Shown piece after piece: positions 6,377-13,284 of a stretch of DNA of 14,243 bases (positions within the stretch are counted from its first letter, which is position 1; every line of letters starts with the position of its first letter). Origin of the DNA: Sedimentibacter sp. GTDB taxonomy: Bacteria > Bacillota > Clostridia > Tissierellales > Sedimentibacteraceae. A model generated the notes under the pieces. That model made no database searches and was not told the DNA's origin. It was given only the letters and a program-made list of their open reading frames with translations. The position numbers and the translations under genes are program-made. The stretch spans positions 1-14,243 of the forward strand of contig JAQSYS010000018.1 of the NCBI GenBank assembly GCA_029256005.1, in the 5' to 3' direction.

Positions 6377-8230
6377 CTAATCTAAGTTTTTTATTTTTTC
6401 ATAAAAACTAGTTTTTCCTATCTCCAGTGAATTCATAGCTTCTCTTTTGTTACCCTTATGATATTCAAGAGCTTCTCTTATTGCTAGTTTTTCTGCTTCA
6501 AGTAAAATATCTCTCAGAGGCTTAATATGTACTGCATCACTTTTTTTCATATTTTTAGTATTAATAGCAAGATGCTTTGAAAAAATAGTATTACCCTCTG
6601 TTATATTAACTGCACGTTCAAGTATATTTTCAAGTTCTCTAACATTTCCAGGATAATCGTAATCTGAAAGTATAGTTAATGCTTCTCCGGAAATTCCCTT
6701 ATTTTCACAACCGGTCCTTTTACAAATTTTAGGAAGAATAGAGGTAGCCAGTGAATATATATCATGCTTTCTATCTCTCAGAGGCGGTATCAATATTGGA
6801 AGGACATTAATTCTATAATACAAGTCTTCCCGAAAATTTCCTTTTTGTACTTCTTCTTCTAGATTTTTATTTGTTGCGACAATAATTCTGGCAACTAATT
6901 TTATATTGAGTTTTCCACCCACTTTATAAAATGTTTTGTCTTGTAATACCTGAAGAAGCTTTGCTTGAAACGATGGAGTGATTTCTCCAATCTCATCCAA
7001 AAATAGTGTTCCTCCTTGCGCAAGCTCAAAGATTCCGACTTTTCCCCCTATTTTTGCTCCTGTAAATGCACCCCCTTCATATCCAAATAATTCACTTTCC
7101 AGCAGTGTTTCGGGTAATGCTGCACAATTAACAGCTATAAATGGATTGTCTTTATATTTGCTGTTATCATGAATAGCCTTTGCCAATATACTTTTCCCGG
7201 TTCCGCTTTCACCTAAAAGTAATACTGTTGAATTTGATTTAGCTGCTTTCAACGCATGTTTTTTAACATTTATAATCTCCCTACTATCTCCAATGAAGTC
7301 TGGAAAAAGTCTGTTTGTTGTTTCTTCATCTCCCAATTTTCTTTCAATTTGATATAAATTTTTTAGTGCTTCATCTCTCTCTTTTATGATGTTTTTGACC
7401 TCAGATATGTCATTAATTTTCAGCACCGCTCCAACTCTTTTGTCTCCCTTGTTCACTGGAAATAATGAGCATATTGTTGGTCTTCCATTTATTTCCTTGT
7501 ATTCACTGGAATAACTTATATCAATTCCTGTAGCAACATCAAAAAACTCTTTAGTTGTTTTACTATCCTTATGTATTTCAAAAATACTTCTCCCTATTAC
7601 ATCAAAATTATCAGAACTATCTCCTTTTGATCTGAAAGGCATGCCAGAAAGCAAATCAAAAATTCCTTCACCTTTTGCTGTATACCCCTTAGTCTGATAA
7701 AATTTCATATTTTTTGTTTTTGAGTCTAGCACAACCATATGTCCAAAGCATTTTACATAATCTATAGAGTATTTTATTCCATTTACTTCTATAGAAATAT
7801 TTCTATCAATGTAATTAATATATGCAGAAATGTTTAACTCCGCATAACTGTAGCTTAACTCGATTTTTTCTAATGGATTATCCTGTTTATTATAAATATA
7901 TTTAAAATTCTCAGCATTAACATCATTATAACTTCCTATTGCAATGATAGAATCTCCATTTTCTATGTTCATATCTGCTATGCCAATATATTTCAACACT
8001 TCAGGCTTTAGTCCTCCATCGTCCACGCCGATGCTAGTATCGGCTATAATTACAATATCTCCATTTTCTATTTTTCCCGAACCATGAACGTAATCATATT
8101 TATAATCTATCCCGAAAATTTCTTTAGCTTTACTATTATATATTTGAATAATTCCATCATCATCTATAAAAATGAATCCATCTGACATCATATCAGCAAA
8201 TTGCTTTGCGTAACTATCATCACTAAACAT
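6377..8230 (-). CDS. Sigma-54-dependent transcriptional activator (PAS, AAA+, Fis-type HTH)
   Basis: This 617-residue bacterial enhancer-binding protein has a PAS-like start (about 8-45) and an unassigned region (about 46-180). A second PAS-like segment at about 185-280 ends in a short coiled linker (280-300). The AAA+ domain covers about 312-540: Walker A GESGTGKS at 340-347, the sigma-54-contacting GAFTGA loop at 387-392, Walker B with D412 and E413, arginine-finger region FREDLYYR at 466-473, and sensor II YPGNVREL at 526-533. A Fis-type helix-turn-helix ends the protein (about 585-617). It should use ATP hydrolysis to open sigma-54 promoters. It lacks a response-receiver domain, so input is probably through the N-terminal sensor region. 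It lies directly upstream of a sigma-54-type promoter for spmA and is presumably its activator. An ATG with a GGAG ribosome binding site sets the start. Confidence 0.93.
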   Translation of the reverse strand: MFSDDSYAKQFADMMSDGFIFIDDDGIIQIYNSKAKEIFGIDYKYDYVHGSGKIENGDIVIIADTSIGVDDGGLKPEVLKYIGIADMNIENGDSIIAIGSYNDVNAENFKYIYNKQDNPLEKIELSYSYAELNISAYINYIDRNISIEVNGIKYSIDYVKCFGHMVVLDSKTKNMKFYQTKGYTAKGEGIFDLLSGMPFRSKGDSSDNFDVIGRSIFEIHKDSKTTKEFFDVATGIDISYSSEYKEINGRPTICSLFPVNKGDKRVGAVLKINDISEVKNIIKERDEALKNLYQIERKLGDEETTNRLFPDFIGDSREIINVKKHALKAAKSNSTVLLLGESGTGKSILAKAIHDNSKYKDNPFIAVNCAALPETLLESELFGYEGGAFTGAKIGGKVGIFELAQGGTLFLDEIGEITPSFQAKLLQVLQDKTFYKVGGKLNIKLVARIIVATNKNLEEEVQKGNFREDLYYRINVLPILIPPLRDRKHDIYSLATSILPKICKRTGCENKGISGEALTILSDYDYPGNVRELENILERAVNITEGNTIFSKHLAINTKNMKKSDAVHIKPLRDILLEAEKLAIREALEYHKGNKREAMNSLEIGKTSFYEKIKNLD

Positions 8231-8263
8231 ATTATATCTCCAGTCAATCCACGTAATGTTTTA

Positions 8264-8292
8264 TTTATATCATCTTTTTAAAATAATTTCAA
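8264..8292 (-). promoter_or_regulatory. Sigma-A promoter for the sigma-54 activator gene
   Basis: On the minus strand, TTGAAA (8292-8287) and TATAAA (8269-8264) are separated by 17 nt. The promoter lies between the terminator of the transglutaminase-like gene and the activator start, leaving a leader of about 25-30 nt. The activator therefore appears to be expressed on its own and not from the sigma-54 promoter. Confidence 0.65.
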
Positions 8293-8307
8293 TATATGTT
8301 GTAAAAA

Positions 8308-8343
8308 CAAAAATCTGAAGACTTTAAATTCTTCAGATTTTTA
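8308..8343 (-). terminator. Rho-independent terminator of the transglutaminase-like gene
   Basis: AAAAATCTGAAG (8309-8320) pairs perfectly with CTTCAGATTTTT (8331-8342) around a 10-nt loop. On the minus strand the stem runs into TTTTTGTTTTT. It lies 12 nt after the stop codon at 8355. Confidence 0.85.
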
Positions 8344-8354
8344 AAAGAAATATT

Positions 8355-9710
8355 CTATATTTTTTTCATTTCTATCAATTCATATCTTGCTCTGAATTCT
8401 TCTCTTCTAATTTCTTTGTTTTCATATTCGCATTCACCTACTTGATTGTCATATGGATCATGACGCAAGTGTTTTTTAGGTGGGTCAAACTCATGCTGGA
8501 ATTCTGAATTTGCCACCATTCTGAAAGGATCCAGATTTCCAAAATAGAAGTTCCATTTTTCCAAATTTCCTTTTCTATGTTCTCCTCCTCCGAATGATGG
8601 GTCTGCAAACAGCCAACCGAATGGTTCAATATAAAATTGTGCCCAGTCGTGAGGTCCAACATGGTATGGTGTAACTGCAAGACCAGATTGCCATTTAGCA
8701 GGAATTCCTGCACATCTGCACAATGTAATAAACAGACTCGCTTGCACACCGCAGTCTCCTTTTAAATTAAGTGCGCAATACTCTGGAATATTTGTTATTG
8801 TTGAGTATGCTCTCATATATGAATATTTTACATTTTGAGTAATGTAATCATATATTTTTCTAGCTTTAATTAATGGATTTGTCTCTTCACCTACTATTTC
8901 CTTCAAAAGCTCTCTAATATATGGAGTAAACATTATATGCGGCTCTAATTCGGCAGTATCAAATGTTGGTTGACTATTTGATACTTTTGAAGGATCAGGA
9001 TTGTTGTAATTCAAGTGACTTTCAAAGGAATATTCCACTGAAAACTCCGTGTTATCATTTGTATTAGCTTCAAAATATGCTGTCCTACTTGGATAATTTT
9101 CATTTGATATATAGTTTGCTTCAGGAGTTGTTTTTATTATTTTTATATTTGATTGCTGACAAATTATTGGCAATGGCAAATATACTTTTACTTTTTCTCC
9201 CTCTATAATTGCTTCTTCTTTTATTTTTACAGATGCCTTCATATGTAGGTAATAAGAAGCACTTCCGTTTTGAATGGTATCCTTTATATTGTCGTTTAAG
9301 AATTCCGCTCTTTTATTGTCTTCCTCTTCTCTGTTTATTAATCTTGCTTCTAAGTCAGCTCTGGTCTTTATCAATGAACCAAAAAAACTGTCATTGAAAT
9401 GTACTTGTCCATCAACTAATATCCAATCTGCTTGGCTGTCTTCCTGGAGCTCAACTAATTCTTCTCTTGTAAAATCCTTGATGTTGTCCTGCATTTTTTT
9501 CAGAGCCTGCTCAAAGGTATAAGGATATTCGCCCTTTAATGTTTTTAATATTTCCTTTTCAAACTCCAGTCTTTTTCTCATAGCTGTAGGTATTTGTTTT
9601 TTTAGGCGCAAGTCAATTAATTTTTGTGCTCCTGAAAAATCACCATTACACTTTAACTTAAGTATGTCTTCAGGTAAATTTACCTTTAAATATTTTAAAT
9701 CCTCAAACAT
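8355..9710 (-). CDS. Transglutaminase-like (papain-fold) domain protein
   Basis: This 451-residue protein has a transglutaminase-core domain near the C-terminus. The Cys-His-Asp triad is readable: C320 in KGDCGVQASLF, H354 in GPHDWAQFYI and D370 in LFADPSFGG. An acidic helical N-terminal region (about 1-145) is followed by a beta-rich segment (about 150-235). The core is about 262-375, and a conserved-looking tail follows (FDPPKK, then DPYDNQ). No signal peptide or membrane segment is seen, so it is probably cytosolic. Prokaryotic members of this fold are mostly cysteine peptidases or amidases, and the substrate here is unknown. A G-rich ribosome binding site (AGGGGG) precedes the ATG. The gene lies 55 nt after the glycerate kinase gene with no terminator seen between them, and has its own strong terminator. 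Confidence 0.85.
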   Translation of the reverse strand: MFEDLKYLKVNLPEDILKLKCNGDFSGAQKLIDLRLKKQIPTAMRKRLEFEKEILKTLKGEYPYTFEQALKKMQDNIKDFTREELVELQEDSQADWILVDGQVHFNDSFFGSLIKTRADLEARLINREEEDNKRAEFLNDNIKDTIQNGSASYYLHMKASVKIKEEAIIEGEKVKVYLPLPIICQQSNIKIIKTTPEANYISNENYPSRTAYFEANTNDNTEFSVEYSFESHLNYNNPDPSKVSNSQPTFDTAELEPHIMFTPYIRELLKEIVGEETNPLIKARKIYDYITQNVKYSYMRAYSTITNIPEYCALNLKGDCGVQASLFITLCRCAGIPAKWQSGLAVTPYHVGPHDWAQFYIEPFGWLFADPSFGGGEHRKGNLEKWNFYFGNLDPFRMVANSEFQHEFDPPKKHLRHDPYDNQVGECEYENKEIRREEFRARYELIEMKKI

Positions 9711-9765
9711 TTTTTACCCCCTATTATAGTTATAATATCCATCGCTTACGTTCAGGATTAAAGAA

Positions 9766-10905
9766 TCAATTGTTATTTATACTTTTAATGAGCCTCAGAA
9801 TGTTATCTATGGTTTCTGACAAGTTTTCTCTACTATTTAACCTGCTTATTTGAAAATCCTGAGGAAGTCTGTTAATTGTAAATACAGATGTTACGCCCAT
9901 TTCATATGCTTCTTTTATATTTTCCTCTACGCCTCCGGCAATCACAGTCACAGGAATATTTTTCTTTTTTGCTCTTTTTGCTACTCCTATTACAACCTTA
10001 CCCCGCAAACTTTGCGTATCCATCTTTCCTTCGCCGGTAAATATCATGTCGCAATCAGTAATCACATCATCAAAGCTAACCGTATCCAATACTGTTTCTA
10101 TGCCCATTTGAAGCTTTGAGTTGAAAAACGCTATCATTCCTGCTCCCATAGCTCCGGCTGCGCCGCTGCCTGGTATATTATCTAAATATTTTCCCAAGCA
10201 GTTTTTTATTACTTCGCAAAGATTTATAAGGCCATTGTCAAGCTCTTCTACCATTAGAGCATCTGCGCCTTTTTGAGGTCCAAAAATATGCGCTGCCCCC
10301 GTTTTTCCGTACATAGGATTATCAATATCACACATGGTTATTATTTCAACATTTTTAATCAATTCAAATTGCTGCGATAAGTCTATACTCGCAATATCTA
10401 TTAAGGTTCCTCCGACAGGAATAAATTCATTTCCTTCATGATTATAAAATTTTACTCCTGTTGCTACAGCTGCTCCACATCCCCCATCATTTGTCGAAGA
10501 ACCACCAAGTCCCACAATTATTTTTTTGCAGCCTTTTCTCGCTGCCGACAAAATCAACTGTCCAACACCATATGTTGTTGTCTTAGTCGGATCTTTTCTG
10601 TCTTCTACCAATGGAAGTCCAGCACAGCTAGCCATTTCAATTATTGCTGTTTCACAATCACTTAAAATCCCATAATATGATACCATATCTTCAAAGTACG
10701 GGTTTTTCACTGTTTCAAATATTTTTTGACCACCCAATGCTTCTAAAAAACAGTCTACACTACCTTCTCCTCCATCTGCTACAGGTATAGAAACAACTTG
10801 ACACTGTGGATAGTGATTATTTATTGATTTTTGTATAATGCTGCATATTTCTTTTGAACTTAATGTTCCTTTGAATGAATCCGGAATTAAGACTGCTTTT
10901 TTCAT
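9766..10905 (-). CDS. glxK: Glycerate kinase (GlxK/GarK family)
   Basis: The 379-residue length is normal for the family. The enzyme phosphorylates D-glycerate with ATP (usually to 2-phosphoglycerate in the GarK/GlxK family), feeding glycolysis from glyoxylate, glycerate or serine breakdown. Motifs seen from the chosen start: MKKAVLIPDSFKGTLSS at the N-terminus, PVADGGEGSVD at about 42-52, VGLGGSSTNDGGCGAA, GSGAAGAMGAGM and FTGEGKMDTQSLRGK. The frame extends 8 codons further upstream, to 10929. The start at 10905 is preferred because it aligns with the family N-terminus and has an AGGAG site 7 nt upstream. A terminator lies between murA and this gene, yet no good promoter fits the 71-nt gap, so expression may rely on read-through. 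Confidence 0.92.
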   Translation of the reverse strand: MKKAVLIPDSFKGTLSSKEICSIIQKSINNHYPQCQVVSIPVADGGEGSVDCFLEALGGQKIFETVKNPYFEDMVSYYGILSDCETAIIEMASCAGLPLVEDRKDPTKTTTYGVGQLILSAARKGCKKIIVGLGGSSTNDGGCGAAVATGVKFYNHEGNEFIPVGGTLIDIASIDLSQQFELIKNVEIITMCDIDNPMYGKTGAAHIFGPQKGADALMVEELDNGLINLCEVIKNCLGKYLDNIPGSGAAGAMGAGMIAFFNSKLQMGIETVLDTVSFDDVITDCDMIFTGEGKMDTQSLRGKVVIGVAKRAKKKNIPVTVIAGGVEENIKEAYEMGVTSVFTINRLPQDFQISRLNSRENLSETIDNILRLIKSINNN

Positions 10906-10912
10906 ATGCTCA

Positions 10913-10917
10913 CTCCT
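10913..10917 (-). promoter_or_regulatory. Ribosome binding site that sets the glycerate kinase start
   Basis: AGGAG on the minus strand lies 7 nt before ATG 10905 and would fall inside the coding sequence if the longer frame were used. Confidence 0.65.
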
Positions 10918-10927
10918 AATAATATTC

Positions 10928-10958
10928 AAAAAGCCTCAAACAATTACTTGTTTGAAGC
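10928..10958 (-). terminator. Rho-independent terminator of murA
   Basis: On the minus strand GCTTCAAACAA (10958-10948) pairs with TTGTTTGAGGC (10943-10933) over 11 bp with one G-U pair. The loop is GTAA and TTTTT follows (10932-10928). It lies 18 nt after the murA stop. Confidence 0.88.
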
Positions 10959-10976
10959 ATTCATTCTAATATTGCA

Positions 10977-12242
10977 TTATTCTTCGTCTTTGACTCTTTT
11001 TATTTTTGCGCCCAAATTCATAAACTTATTTTCTATATGTTCATATCCTCTGTCTATATGTTGTATGTCTGTTATTTCGGTTAATCCGTCAGCAATAAGA
11101 CCTGCAATTATAAGGGCAGCTCCAGCTCTCAAGTCTGTAGCTTGTACCACCGTTCCCTTCAGGTCGGTTGTTCCTATAATCTTAGCCTGTTTCTTAGTAA
11201 ATTCTACGTTTGCGCCCATTCTTATGATTTCATTCACATACTTAAAACGGTCCTCGGATACCCCTTCCACTACTATGCTCTCTCCGTTTAAAGATGAAAG
11301 AAGTACTGTCATAGGTTGCTGCAAGTCTGTTGGAAAACCTGGGTATGGAAGCGTTTGAATATTTACCGGCGACAATTCATTTTCATAAAACACTCTCATT
11401 GAATCACCATATTCCTCAATACCCATTCCCATTTCTTTAAGCTTAGCTGTAACTGGTTCAAGGTGCTTTGGAATAATATCATCTATTATGATATCTCCCT
11501 TTGTAGCTGCTGCTGCAATCATATAAGTTCCTGCTTCAATTTGGTCAGGGATCACTCTATATGTACAGCCTGTAAGTTCTTTTACACCGTTTATTCTTAT
11601 TACATCTGTTCCTGCTCCCTTTATATCTGCTCCCATTGAGTTCAGAAAGTTTGCAGTATCAACAATATGAGGTTCCTTAGCTGCATTTTCTATTATGGTC
11701 TTGCCTTCTGCGTAAACTGCAGCAAGCATTATGTTGATTGTAGCTCCAACACTGACAACATCAAGATATATTTTTGTTCCAATAAGTCTGTCTGCTTGAA
11801 CATTGATTCTGCCGTCAGGAGTAATTTCCACTTTAGCACCCAATGCTTCAAATCCTTTGATGTGCTGATCTATGGGTCTAGCTCCAATGTCACAGCCCCC
11901 AGGAAGTAAGGAGGATGCTTTTTTAAATCTTCCAAGTCCTGCACCAAGCAAATAATAAGAAGCTCTCATTTTTTTAGACAAACCATTTTTCAGATAGCAT
12001 TCTTTAACTTTAGAAGCATCCACGAAAATTGAAGTGTCATCAAGATACCTTGCTTCCGCTCCTAATTCAGAGAGTATTTCTATAAAAACATTAACGTCCT
12101 CAATTTTAGGAACATTTTGTATTATGCATTCCCCCGGACAAAGCAGGGTTGCCGGAATTATTGCAACAGCTGCATTTTTAAATCCACCGATGTTTACCTT
12201 TCCTTTTAATCTTGTTCCGCCTTCTATAACAAATTTAGACAT
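10977..12242 (-). CDS. murA: UDP-N-acetylglucosamine 1-carboxyvinyltransferase
   Basis: This 421-residue enzyme transfers enolpyruvate from PEP to UDP-GlcNAc, the first committed step of peptidoglycan synthesis, in the cytosol. It has EGGTRLKGKVNIGGFKNAA with the conserved K22-N23. The mobile-loop cysteine C117 lies in LLPGGCDIGARPID, so fosfomycin would be expected to bind. The catalytic aspartate D306 is in FPTDLQ, DLRAG is at 370-374, and the C-terminal IDRGYEHI is present. The frame has a TTG two codons upstream (12248). ATG 12242 is preferred because GAGG at 12251-12254 is spaced 8 nt from it and because K22 then keeps the E. coli number. Low-GC Firmicutes often carry two paralogues (MurA/MurZ); which one this is cannot be settled here. 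It lies downstream of yycH-yycI. Confidence 0.96.
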   Translation of the reverse strand: MSKFVIEGGTRLKGKVNIGGFKNAAVAIIPATLLCPGECIIQNVPKIEDVNVFIEILSELGAEARYLDDTSIFVDASKVKECYLKNGLSKKMRASYYLLGAGLGRFKKASSLLPGGCDIGARPIDQHIKGFEALGAKVEITPDGRINVQADRLIGTKIYLDVVSVGATINIMLAAVYAEGKTIIENAAKEPHIVDTANFLNSMGADIKGAGTDVIRINGVKELTGCTYRVIPDQIEAGTYMIAAAATKGDIIIDDIIPKHLEPVTAKLKEMGMGIEEYGDSMRVFYENELSPVNIQTLPYPGFPTDLQQPMTVLLSSLNGESIVVEGVSEDRFKYVNEIIRMGANVEFTKKQAKIIGTTDLKGTVVQATDLRAGAALIIAGLIADGLTEITDIQHIDRGYEHIENKFMNLGAKIKRVKDEE

Positions 12243-12250
12243 AAACAATT

Positions 12251-12254
12251 CCTC
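12251..12254 (-). promoter_or_regulatory. Ribosome binding site that sets the murA start
   Basis: GAGG on the minus strand is 8 nt before ATG 12242 but only 2 nt before the alternative TTG at 12248. Confidence 0.55.
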
Positions 12255-12265
12255 AATTCTTCTTT

Positions 12266-12294
12266 ATTATATTCCGCAATTGGATAAATTTCAT
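12266..12294 (-). promoter_or_regulatory. Possible sigma-A promoter for murA
   Basis: On the minus strand ATGAAA (12294-12289, 4 of 6 matches to TTGACA) and a perfect TATAAT (12271-12266) are 17 nt apart, placing the start site close to the ribosome binding site. A second, weaker possibility further upstream (TTGAAA-N15-TATAAT just after yycI) has a poor spacer. No terminator was seen after yycI, so read-through into murA is also possible. Confidence 0.4.
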
Positions 12295-12422
12295 TTTAAA
12301 TTCAATAAGGGCTTTGCCCATATAAATGTACCCTATAGAAGCAGTAAACATTTAATTTAGTTATAATAATTTCATCATATAATATTATACTAAAACTACA
12401 ATATTTTCAATATAAATAAAAT

Positions 12423-13268
12423 TTACTTAATATTGTAGGAATTTATGCTGGACAGATGTTTTTGTGTTCCATCATTAAAAATAACTTTCCACACCGGATA
12501 TGAATTTATTCCGGATATTAATTGCCAATTATCATCTTCTTCACTATAAAATGTCATTTCAACACTAACAATTTCCTTGTTTTCTATATCTTCAAATGAT
12601 AATAGTCTCGGTAATGCTTCAATTGCTGAAAAGGTATGAATTTTTTCAGCTAATTCTTTAACAACAGAAATATTTTGCATTTCAAACTCATAAATTCCAT
12701 CCTTGTCAAAGTAAAAATTCATGTATGAATTATCCATGCTAAAATCGTTATACTTTTTTGTATAAACAACATATAGACTATCATCAAAAGCATACCTGTA
12801 ATTTTCAGAATACCCTGTAGTATCTATTTCTTTCTCTTTAATAAATTCATCAATGTATCCTGTTATTGATTCACTTATTACATTTCCAGAAGTTTTTTCT
12901 CTTAGTTTATAACAAAGCTTCTTTCCTTCTTTAATTTCCAGAATCTCATTTTTATTGTTGCTGTAAAGTGTAACATCTTCTATTGGTTCAATTCCTGGTC
13001 CTAAAAAGCGAGTTAAAAGCTCCGTATTTATGTGAATAATTTCATATTCGGTCTCTAAGATAGGAAGCATATATGTATCATCAGGCAATTCACCTTTAAT
13101 ATCTATATTTTTTCCCTTCAAAATACCTTCCACTTTTTCTACAAATTCTTTATCCGATGTAACATTATATTCATCGGAAAATATGTTGTTAAATGAAGTA
13201 CCAAATAAAAAAATATTTAATATAATAAACGCTGTTATAAGTATTGTAGTTGTTTTATTCCAATCCAT
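12423..13268 (-). CDS. yycI: YycI-like regulator of the WalK sensor kinase
   Basis: This 281-residue protein starts MDWNKTTTILITAFIILNIF, the characteristic YycI beginning: a short cytoplasmic MDW.K.K/T stretch, one membrane helix at about 7-24, then an extracytoplasmic domain. In Bacillus subtilis, YycI and YycH form a membrane complex with the essential sensor kinase WalK (YycG) and restrain its activity, which controls cell-wall hydrolase genes. The extracellular part is divergent and mostly recognised by size, membrane topology and the neighbouring yycH. It follows yycH by 16 nt. In Bacillus the next gene is usually walJ (yycJ). Here it is murA, 180 nt away. Confidence 0.85.
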   Translation of the reverse strand: MDWNKTTTILITAFIILNIFLFGTSFNNIFSDEYNVTSDKEFVEKVEGILKGKNIDIKGELPDDTYMLPILETEYEIIHINTELLTRFLGPGIEPIEDVTLYSNNKNEILEIKEGKKLCYKLREKTSGNVISESITGYIDEFIKEKEIDTTGYSENYRYAFDDSLYVVYTKKYNDFSMDNSYMNFYFDKDGIYEFEMQNISVVKELAEKIHTFSAIEALPRLLSFEDIENKEIVSVEMTFYSEEDDNWQLISGINSYPVWKVIFNDGTQKHLSSINSYNIK

Positions 13269-13284
13269 ATCTCACCATTTCCTA

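Noticed and set aside
8242..8247. TTGACT on the minus strand as a -35 box for the activator gene
   Set aside because: The only TATAAT-like sequence downstream is 5 nt away and overlaps the start codon. The TTGAAA-N17-TATAAA at 8264-8292 is far better.
9721..9740. TATAAT-like stretches before the transglutaminase-like gene as a promoter
   Set aside because: No acceptable -35 at 16-18 nt was found, and the closest -10 runs straight into the ribosome binding site. Cotranscription with glycerate kinase is simpler.
10906..11358. Open frame of 150 codons on the + strand over the murA 3' end
   Set aside because: It is antisense to murA and crosses the murA terminator. The composition looks like a shadow frame.
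12309..12319. GGGCTTTGCCC hairpin as a terminator after yycI
   Set aside because: The stem is only 4 bp and no T-run follows on the minus strand.
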